Assembly: GCA_902798285.1 (NCBI GenBank)
Contig: CADBVZ010000022.1
Span: 1 to 64,000 of the forward strand
Direction of reading: 5' to 3'
Source: an uncultured Prevotella sp.
Lineage (GTDB): Bacteria > Bacteroidota > Bacteroidia > Bacteroidales > Bacteroidaceae
DNA length: 64,000 bases
Shown in pieces: positions 47,908-54,121 of this stretch. The stretch's first letter is position 1. Each line of letters begins with the position of its first letter. A program made the position numbers and the translations under genes. The notes beneath the pieces are model-generated. The model was not told where the DNA came from and did no database searches. It was given only the letters and a program-made list of their open reading frames with translations.

Positions 47908-50402
47908 TATAGCATCACCTTTCCGGTCTTCATATACCTTGCCTTGGTGGTTCCATTTTCGCAGTATTCGCCCGATTTCTCGATTAACCGATCTTTCAGC
48001 AAACGGCATACCCTTTTTCTAGCTGCTCCGATATTTTTCAATGTAAAACATTTCACTACATCATCTACCGTGAATTCTTCAGGCAATCGTTCGAAGGCTT
48101 CGAAGGTCTTCTGCTGACGGTGTACATTCACACTGGCATCGCGATTCTTGTTGTCGAAGTAGGCTTCGGCCATAGCTCCGAAGAAGTAACGCTGACAAGC
48201 AAATTGCATATTCACAATCAGTTCTGCCATTTTCCAGTCGGTCTCGTCCGTCTCGAATGCTCCGCAAAAGAAGTTGCCCTCCTGGTGCATCTTGTCCCAA
48301 TGGCGCATCACGATAAACGGTGCCGAGAAATTCAGACCGTGGTAGGCACATCGCTTCAGCAGCATCTCGTCGGCCCTGGAGTCGTTCTCCTTGGCATCCT
48401 CCATGCGCCGAGCCGTCCAGTCGTAGAGCTCGTCTACAATCTTCTGCACACTGAGTTCACCCTTCATCTTGTTCAGCTTCTCGGCCCATTCCTTCAGCCG
48501 TTTGTCACTTTCGAAATCCACGGTACTCTCACGAGAGAGCATCTGGAAATCAGTCTCCGGCAGCGGGATACAAGTCAGTCGGGTGGCTAGTCCGGAACCG
48601 AAGTTCTGCTCGTTCACTTTCTTCTTCAGCGCCAGGGGCGTACCAGTATAGGCATAATTCCATGTCACGTTGAAGTCTTGAAAGATAGAGTCTACATTCG
48701 AATAAGCCTGTCCGTCTTCCTCATTGTGGAAGGCTTTGAGCTCCATGCTCATCTTGTCAATCCAAGAACCACCCTTCTGAACAGCCAAGGTATTATCCAA
48801 CTCGGTGTCAAAAGTGAGCATATGCAGCTGCATGTCCTCGCCATCCACATTCTCCACGGCATTCACCATGTCTTGGATAAACTGGGCGTTCGATGTTCTC
48901 GAGGGGTGTACCCTCACTATCACCTTAGGCTTCGGAGGCTTTTCTTTGTTGGCCCCCTTGGTCTTCAACAACTCTCGATAGGCATTGATGGCCTTCTTGC
49001 CTACCTTGTCGGCCTCGATGATAGGCGCAGCCAACAGTTTGTAAAGCCGTGTGGCAAAGCTTTTTCCACATGCAGGATCACCCACCACAATAGCCGAGCC
49101 GTTTAGCCTCCGCTTCTCTTCTGGCCGATGGTAGAACCGATACCAGCACCGAGTCATCAGCGTCATCATCAAGCATCCGGCCACAATCAGAGCCGCCGGA
49201 AACTGATTCTTCTTCAATCCTTTGCACACATCCTTCAGAATGGGATAATCATCAAATAGTTCCTCAATCCGCTCACCCCAATCTTCCAATCTCTGGTCCA
49301 TGTCTTGGGCTTGCGAACTATTGTCTTGAACTCCTTGTCTCCCTGTCTCCTTGTCTCCTTTAAGAACTTCTTGGTAAGTTCTTCCTGTGGCAGCCTTCAC
49401 CGCCTCCTGCATGGCCTTACTGGGTAGCGAGCTTGCATACTTTTTCTCCTTCTCCGCGATGCACCCCGCTGCTGACTCCACGGTCTGCTCCACGTTCTCG
49501 TCGCGCTCATCGATGATCTCCTGCACCCACGGCTGGGCTTCGACGACCTGCCGTACCAGGGCTTTATCACCGTCGAGCATAAGCATGAGGTCTGTGGCGA
49601 GTTTAAGGGATTCAGCATGTCGGTTGGAGTCCTCCTTGCATGGCAATTGAGTGCCATAGCGAGCATTAATAATAGACTGAAGATTATAACCTCGCCACGT
49701 CGGTTCTGGGGGTCTGACAGGGGACAGGTTCCTGTCAGCCAGTTGCGCTTCTTTGTCTCTGACAGGAACCTGTCCCCTGTCAGACGATGCGCCCTTCTTC
49801 GTAGCCTGTGAATGACCGTTGCGATATAGAGATTCATATCTCTCAGCGTATTCTTTGTTCTCATACGTAAATAATTCCTTGTCTAAATAAAGTATGTCCG
49901 ATTCTTTACAAATGTAACTCAGCCTTGAAGAATCCTTTCCGCTCTCATCTACCTCAATATCAAGCACTTGCGCCATGGCATGCTGATTATCGATGAGGTT
50001 CCCCCAATCGATCCTGGCCTTAAACACCAGCTTGATACCCTTGCCCGATGGCGTGATGTAGATAAAATAGATACCCAGATCCTTAAAGTCAAGACCCTTG
50101 CTGATCCATCCTTGATACAAGGCGTGAGGATCGTCAATGTGGTCCACATCTATGACCACCAAGCCTGTGAGCCTTGTGGCCGATTGCTTGCGCCATGCGC
50201 CTTCCTTACCCGCCTTCGAGGTGGTGACGTCGAAGGTAGAAGGGAAGATCCACCCAGGCAGCTTTCGCTTATACGAAGCCTCGCCCGTCTCTCGATACTT
50301 GTCAATACTCTCGTTCCATTGTGTTGCCCTGACGAGCGCAAAGAATTGCGCTTCGTCAACGGGCATGGTCGGATTACTAAAATTACTCTGATAACAAAAC
50401 AT
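47907..50402 (-). CDS. VirE N-terminal / DUF3987 primase-helicase-like protein with in-frame palindromic insert
   Basis: 831 aa. N-terminal VirE_N/BT4734-like domain (about 1-185; RLTGLVVIDVDHIDD and FIYITPSGKGIKLVFKA resemble primase-type catalytic strands). A linker follows, with residues about 206-230 encoded by the palindromic element at 49712-49785. Then a DUF3987 P-loop ATPase with Walker A IVVGDPACGKSFATRL (about residue 440) and Walker B-like LHMLTFDTELD; the C-terminal helical domain ends TGKVML. A role in replication or mobilisation of an element is inferred. A second low-complexity patch, GDKETGRQGVQD, comes from tccttgtc-type repeats at about 49330-49360. Confidence 0.85.
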   Translation of the reverse strand: MFCYQSNFSNPTMPVDEAQFFALVRATQWNESIDKYRETGEASYKRKLPGWIFPSTFDVTTSKAGKEGAWRKQSATRLTGLVVIDVDHIDDPHALYQGWISKGLDFKDLGIYFIYITPSGKGIKLVFKARIDWGNLIDNQHAMAQVLDIEVDESGKDSSRLSYICKESDILYLDKELFTYENKEYAERYESLYRNGHSQATKKGASSDRGQVPVRDKEAQLADRNLSPVRPPEPTWRGYNLQSIINARYGTQLPCKEDSNRHAESLKLATDLMLMLDGDKALVRQVVEAQPWVQEIIDERDENVEQTVESAAGCIAEKEKKYASSLPSKAMQEAVKAATGRTYQEVLKGDKETGRQGVQDNSSQAQDMDQRLEDWGERIEELFDDYPILKDVCKGLKKNQFPAALIVAGCLMMTLMTRCWYRFYHRPEEKRRLNGSAIVVGDPACGKSFATRLYKLLAAPIIEADKVGKKAINAYRELLKTKGANKEKPPKPKVIVRVHPSRTSNAQFIQDMVNAVENVDGEDMQLHMLTFDTELDNTLAVQKGGSWIDKMSMELKAFHNEEDGQAYSNVDSIFQDFNVTWNYAYTGTPLALKKKVNEQNFGSGLATRLTCIPLPETDFQMLSRESTVDFESDKRLKEWAEKLNKMKGELSVQKIVDELYDWTARRMEDAKENDSRADEMLLKRCAYHGLNFSAPFIVMRHWDKMHQEGNFFCGAFETDETDWKMAELIVNMQFACQRYFFGAMAEAYFDNKNRDASVNVHRQQKTFEAFERLPEEFTVDDVVKCFTLKNIGAARKRVCRLLKDRLIEKSGEYCENGTTKARYMKTGKVML
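49712..49785. repeat. 74-bp nested palindromic element, copy 2 (inside VirE/DUF3987 gene)
   Basis: Arms 49712-49738 and 49759-49785 are reverse complements, and each arm folds on itself as in copy 1. The spacer also shares tgcgctt with copy 1. On the - strand it encodes SDRGQVPV ... ADRNLSPVR. No stop codon arises in the used frame. Confidence 0.95.
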
Positions 50403-50420
50403 AATAGGTTTACTCTTTAA

Positions 50421-50747
50421 TTAAACGAAGTCTATGATTTCTCTTTCTATCAGCGCATCCTTCGCCTCTTTCACTTCCCGGTCCAGCACTCCCATCATGC
50501 GGGCTGTGCCTATCTCCTTCGGAATACTCTCGTAAACCTTGATTCTTTGCGGCGACTCTTTCACCCAACCATGCTCCAGATAGCGGACAATCCGGTCCTT
50601 CAGTCGGATGCGAGGCTTACAATTGTAGGCCTTGAAGGTGATACGACCTGTGATTTCATCACGATAAAGTGCGCCCTGCACATGCTTGCCCTCAGCGAGG
50701 CTGTTCAGCAGTTCCTCTGCGAACTCAATATACTTCTTAATATTCAT
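50421..50747 (-). CDS. Hypothetical protein (108 aa)
   Basis: MNIKKYIEFAEELLNSLAEGKHVQGALYRDE: a short helix-rich start, a basic centre (CKPRIRLKDRIVRYLEHGWV) and an acidic C terminus (DREVKEAKDALIEREIIDFV). I do not recognise the family. It sits 18 bp upstream of the VirE/DUF3987 gene on the same strand, so it is probably part of that module and may bind nucleic acid or be an accessory factor. Confidence 0.6.
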   Translation of the reverse strand: MNIKKYIEFAEELLNSLAEGKHVQGALYRDEITGRITFKAYNCKPRIRLKDRIVRYLEHGWVKESPQRIKVYESIPKEIGTARMMGVLDREVKEAKDALIEREIIDFV

Positions 50748-50877
50748 TCAAATTAGATTTAGTGAAACAATATGGAAAAGCGGAGGTTTAGTTTGAGCTC
50801 AATTATATCCGGATACTTTTCCCCTCGCTCACTTGGTTAAAAAGGTCTGTGTGTTAACAAAAGGTTTGGGTCGGTTT

Positions 50878-51168
50878 TTAGATCAGGCTTTCTTCGATGG
50901 CATCCATGAGGTCGCCAAACGGCATCAGTTCCTCATAATGGTCATACTCTTCCGCCCTAGTCCACCAGTCTATCATACTGTCAAGCGATTCCTCGCCATC
51001 CATATCCATCTCCTTCAGCACCAGCTTGTAGATAGCCATCAGCTTAGAGATAGCATAGTTCATTGCTACGACTCCGACGATCGACGGATGGGCTGTCAGC
51101 AAAACATCTCTCATTCCACGATAAATTCTCTCACCTTCCTTCGGTGCAATCAAAAATTTCTTTTTCAT
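50878..51168 (-). CDS. Hypothetical protein (96 aa)
   Basis: MKKKFLIAPKEGERIYRGMRDVLLTAHPSIVGVVAMNYAISKL: a basic start, one moderately hydrophobic central segment, then a strongly acidic C-terminal half (EMDMDGEESLDSMIDWWTRAEEYDHYEELM). Family not recognised. Same strand as the VirE module, with a 130-bp gap to the 108-aa gene. The gap of about 100 bp on its other side carries an inverted GAGAGGT array. Confidence 0.55.
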   Translation of the reverse strand: MKKKFLIAPKEGERIYRGMRDVLLTAHPSIVGVVAMNYAISKLMAIYKLVLKEMDMDGEESLDSMIDWWTRAEEYDHYEELMPFGDLMDAIEESLI

Positions 51169-51212
51169 AATTGATAATTTTATAGTTTAAAAATCTGGGC
51201 TTGCTAGGTTTT

Positions 51213-51230
51213 CTCTCACCTCTCACCTCA
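51213..51230. repeat. GAGAGGT heptamer array (inverted orientation)
   Basis: ctctcacctctcacctca, the reverse complement of the unit found at 2222-2251 and next to both HU genes, between two short accessory genes. Confidence 0.8.
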
Positions 51231-51268
51231 TTCCCGAGCAAAGCTCGCCTACCCGTAGCCTTTCACCC

Positions 51269-51679
51269 CTAACCTCTAATAAGATCCTTAATAAATCTCC
51301 TTCCCTCTTCCGTCCAGACCAGACTGGCTTTCAGTTTCTGTTTACCATCGCAGGTGAATCTAACACTGTAGCGGTGGGTGGCCAGTCCCAAACCTCGGTA
51401 CTTCTTGGTCAGTTGGTAGGCACCGTCTTTCTTGAATATCACATCCCAGTCTTTCAAGAATGAGTTCAGGTCACTACCACTCATGCCGTAGGTCTTGGCT
51501 ATTTCTGTCGCGGTGTAGCAGAACTGGGTTCCTCGGTTCAGTTCTTCCAGCTCTTCGGTGATAATTCCACCGGCTTCGTTCAGAACATCCTCTTCACTCT
51601 TTTTCTGAAATCTCAGAATCTTCAGCATTTCTTTGCTCAGATTCTCTTTTGTTGCAATCGATAAAAGTCTTGCTCTCAC
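51269..51679 (-). CDS. KilAC (ANT) domain antirepressor-like protein
   Basis: 136 aa. The C-terminal two-thirds resembles the phage antirepressor KilAC/ANT domain: YTATEIAKTYGMSGSDLNSFLKDWDVIFKKDGAYQLTKKY ... LVWTEEGRRFI. The N-terminal 50 residues (lysine/glutamate-rich helix) are unlike the usual Rha/BRO domains. In phages such proteins counter repressors. Here it lies upstream of the VirE module on the same strand and may regulate it. A 7-bp inverted repeat (51699-51718) lies just upstream of its start. Confidence 0.7.
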   Translation of the reverse strand: MRARLLSIATKENLSKEMLKILRFQKKSEEDVLNEAGGIITEELEELNRGTQFCYTATEIAKTYGMSGSDLNSFLKDWDVIFKKDGAYQLTKKYRGLGLATHRYSVRFTCDGKQKLKASLVWTEEGRRFIKDLIRG

Positions 51680-51698
51680 TTTTTCTTTTTTGTTTAAC

Positions 51699-51718
51699 GT
51701 CGTTTCCTTTTAAACGAC
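51699..51718. promoter_or_regulatory. Inverted repeat upstream of the KilAC gene
   Basis: GTCGTTT (51699-51705) and AAACGAC (51712-51718) around a 6-bp centre, 20 bp before the KilAC start. Could be an operator or a leader hairpin. The rest of the 391-bp gap (51680-52070) is T-rich, with a TACCTTTG box on the - strand at 51824-51831. Confidence 0.4.
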
Positions 51719-52003
51719 CTTTTAAATTATTACTAATTACTTATTTAATTACTTATATATTTTTCTTTTGTTACTTTTCTTTTAAACCGTTTTCTTTTCA
51801 TCGTTTTGTTGTTTTTGACGATGCAAAGGTACAGCAATTATCAACGCCTTTCCGATTTCTGCAATTTCCAAAATACATTTTTCTGCGAAGATTGCAAAAA
51901 CGCCCACTCTCGATCCCCCGATTGTTAACAACCCTTTCACGAATCCTCATTTCTGCAATATTCAGCACCCCCGTTTTGGCCCGAAGTTGCAAAAAAGCGA
52001 AAA

Positions 52004-52029
52004 GGAACCCCTGCCTAGGCAGAGATTCC
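52004..52029 (-). terminator. Terminator of the 52071-53459 gene
   Basis: GGAACCCCTGCC (52004-52015) pairs with GGCAGAGATTCC (52018-52029), 10 of 12 positions. On the - strand it is followed by TTTTCGCTTTTTT. It lies about 40 bp after the stop codon. Confidence 0.85.
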
Positions 52030-52070
52030 TTCCGTATATCGGTTTGGTTAGTATCTGTAGTTTCTGATTT

Positions 52071-53459
52071 CTAGTTTTCCAAAGCCCTTTTCAGGGTAGC
52101 GAGTCGTTCTTTCACTCCCTCATTCTGATAATTCACAAAGTCATTGATGTCGGGTGTGTTCTTGTGTTCTTCATGCAGATAGGCTGCATATCCCTCCTGG
52201 CTTGCTTCTCGCCCTAATACCTTATTAATAATAGAAAATGTCAGCCAGTAGTAATCCTTTAGTTTCTCATACTCATCCGTGGTAAAGCCCGTTTTCTTGA
52301 TGGTCGTCTCATCCAGTTCTCCAAATCTGCTTCCAAGTAGTTTTCCCGTCAGTCTTGTCAAGGTCGATGCCTGCTCAATATCCTCCTTAAATGCCTCGTT
52401 CACGAAGTTCATCAGTTGTACGCCATTGCGCTTCTCAGCATCAGTCAATCCCAGATCCATCATCGCCATGCCGAAGGCAGCATACTGATAGCCATGTCTG
52501 AAGTCTACGTAGGTCGAGATGGTGGGTACCAGCGTCGTCACCAGTTCTTGGGCGGCTCGGCATGTAAATAAGTCCTTATAGGCCCCCGTGGCCGATTGCC
52601 TTAAGTCGTACAGCTCTATTCTCTGCCTCAGTAGTTTCAGGCATACCACGAACTTCATGTGACTCTTCAGTTGCGCTTGCGATAGCTTGTCGCGTTGCGA
52701 TAGCAGGTAGGCCAGCGGCTCCTTTTCATTCTTGATCTGCTCGTTTAAGATGGCCACTTCGCCCAGTCGGTCGGCATCCGTATACTCCATCTCAAACTCC
52801 TCCAGAAATGTCTGTAGCGATTGTTTCGTGTCGCCGTTCTCCCGTAGGTAGCGTTCCAACCGCTTGAGGAACCGCAACTTTTCGCTCGGCCAGTGCTCCT
52901 CCGTGTACGCCCTTATCATTCCGAACCATCGCTGTAGTCGCAACTGAATGTTCTCCACCATGAGCTTCAGGTCGTCGATGATGCTACGCAGCTTCTTCCA
53001 GATGGTGTTGAGCGCCATCTCGATGATGTCGTACATCTTGTAGGCATAGTCCAGCGAGTCGAAGTTGGTGGGCAGTGCCTTCCCTGGCGTTATCATCTCC
53101 ACCCACTCATACTTCCTTCTCACGTTCAAAATCTCGTCCTCCTCAATCTTGGGATACTTCTGATAGTCTCGGTTCCTGTAGATCGACACTTCGCCCATCT
53201 TGTCCTTCCAGATTTGCAGGAGTGCCTTCGTCTCCGATGCCAACGCATTCAAGTCCCCCGGAATCGGATTCAGGAGTGTGCGCTTCATTCGGGCTTCCAC
53301 CACATCCAACTCGTATGCCGCCGTACAAGTAGCGCCATACATCATCATCTGTTTCCCAATTCTCTCGTGTTCGGAATACGATACTTCCTTCACACATCTG
53401 TTCCCCACCTCCAGCGCATGCAGGATTAAAGGGAGAATCTTAATCTCTTTGTTTGCCAT
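52071..53459 (-). CDS. Large all-helical hypothetical protein
   Basis: 462 aa. Not recognised with confidence. Starts MANKEIKILPLILHALEVGNRCVKEVSYSEHERIG. The whole protein is predicted helical, with many Lys, Glu and Leu, possible coiled coils (SIIDDLKLMVENIQLRLQRWFG; LRFLKRLERYLREN) and no signal peptide, membrane segment or enzyme motif. Proteins of this shape recur beside VirE/HU modules in Prevotella-like genomes. It has its own near-consensus promoter (53554-53585) and a clear terminator, so it is an independent unit. Confidence 0.6.
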   Translation of the reverse strand: MANKEIKILPLILHALEVGNRCVKEVSYSEHERIGKQMMMYGATCTAAYELDVVEARMKRTLLNPIPGDLNALASETKALLQIWKDKMGEVSIYRNRDYQKYPKIEEDEILNVRRKYEWVEMITPGKALPTNFDSLDYAYKMYDIIEMALNTIWKKLRSIIDDLKLMVENIQLRLQRWFGMIRAYTEEHWPSEKLRFLKRLERYLRENGDTKQSLQTFLEEFEMEYTDADRLGEVAILNEQIKNEKEPLAYLLSQRDKLSQAQLKSHMKFVVCLKLLRQRIELYDLRQSATGAYKDLFTCRAAQELVTTLVPTISTYVDFRHGYQYAAFGMAMMDLGLTDAEKRNGVQLMNFVNEAFKEDIEQASTLTRLTGKLLGSRFGELDETTIKKTGFTTDEYEKLKDYYWLTFSIINKVLGREASQEGYAAYLHEEHKNTPDINDFVNYQNEGVKERLATLKRALEN

Positions 53460-53553
53460 AAAGTAAAATTAAGTAGATAATATAATAATATTAAAAAGCT
53501 TTTAGTTCTATTTCTCAATATCAAAACGGCAAACAGATTGTTTTTCACGGCGT

Positions 53554-53585
53554 CAAAAATACAACAAATCTTCGATCCCACCAAG
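53554..53585 (-). promoter_or_regulatory. Promoter candidate of the 462-aa gene
   Basis: On the - strand: CTTG (53582-53585, one off TTTG), 20-bp spacer, TATTTTTG (53554-53561), about 95 bp before the start codon. Confidence 0.55.
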
Positions 53586-53665
53586 CATTTCCAAAGATTT
53601 ATTTTCTTCTGATACAAATATTGTTAAAGTTACACCAAAGTCTTCCGCAATCCAAATAAAAGCAG

Positions 53666-53673
53666 TATCTTTG
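53666..53673 (+). promoter_or_regulatory. -7 box of a probable small RNA gene
   Basis: TATCTTTG fits TAnnTTTG at the head of the structured region ending in the terminator at 53843-53873. No TTTG at the -33 distance, so it may need an activator or be weak. Confidence 0.5.
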
Positions 53674-53678
53674 CACCT

Positions 53679-53873
53679 CTGAAAAGCGCAGTGATGCGCA
53701 CACCTTCATTTTATAGGTTATGATGTTAATAATAAAAATGGCGAAAACATTGCTCGATTGAATACCCTCCGCAGTGATGCACCGGTATTGTTATCACAAA
53801 GAGCGAAACTATATTTTTAGTTATTCACAGATTGTTAGCTATCGGGCCCTCAGCGATGAGCGCCCGTTTTTTT
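53679..53873 (+). ncRNA. Probable structured small RNA (about 195 nt), unassigned
   Basis: No protein-coding frame is supported in the 415-bp gap 53460-53874. The stretch has a -7 box at its start and ends in a strong intrinsic terminator. Three hairpins are clear: GCGCA-GTGA-TGCGC (53686-53699), AATACC(ctcc)GCA-GTGA-TGC(acc)GGTATT (53761-53789) and CGGGC-c-CTCA-GCGA-TGAG-c-GCCCG (53843-53866). All three carry GNRA-type tetraloops. The length is in the range of 6S RNA, but the termini do not form a convincing closing stem. It is not tmRNA, SRP RNA or RNase P RNA by visible features. The family is unknown to me. Confidence 0.6.
53843..53873 (+). terminator. Terminator of the 53.7-kb small RNA
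   Basis: 10-bp interrupted GC-rich stem with GCGA loop followed directly by seven T residues (53867-53873). Confidence 0.85.
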
Positions 53874-53874
53874 A

Positions 53875-54093
53875 TTAATCATAAGGATCTTCTCGCTGAT
53901 AGCGTGGTTCGCCCATGACACCAATAAAACATAAAAAGAGATAGAGTAATAACATATTCAGCAAAAAGCTGATGATTATCCCAGGCCATGTAGGATTGTT
54001 CTTACCACCATTGCTAATCGCAACGATGAACAGAAAAACCATTCCTGCGACGAAGATAATCAGGAACCATTCAGTAAACCCTATTCCAAACAT
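53875..54093 (-). CDS. Small membrane protein (72 aa)
   Basis: Start chosen at 54093 (MFGIGFTEWFLIIFVAGMVFLFIVA); the longer frame back to 54210 overlaps the helicase gene and has an unlikely composition. Two hydrophobic helices (about 9-27 and 41-62) are joined by a polar SNGGKNNPTWPG loop, with a polar end EPRYQREDPYD. Family not recognised. It lies 28 bp downstream of the UvrD-like helicase on the same strand, and since that helicase also has a membrane helix, a joint role at the membrane is possible but unproven. Confidence 0.6.
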   Translation of the reverse strand: MFGIGFTEWFLIIFVAGMVFLFIVAISNGGKNNPTWPGIIISFLLNMLLLYLFLCFIGVMGEPRYQREDPYD

Positions 54094-54121
54094 ATTCGTA
54101 CTCTTTTTATATCCTAAATAA

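Noticed and set aside
47294-53459. Complete prophage
   Set aside because: KilAC, M15 and DUF3987 genes are phage-associated, but no integrase, terminase, capsid, portal or tail gene is present.
53679-53873. Assignment of the 53.7-kb RNA to 6S, tmRNA or Bacteroidales-1
   Set aside because: Length fits 6S, but no closing stem or central bubble can be shown; tmRNA is longer; Bacteroidales-1 is usually near the L20 gene, which is absent here.
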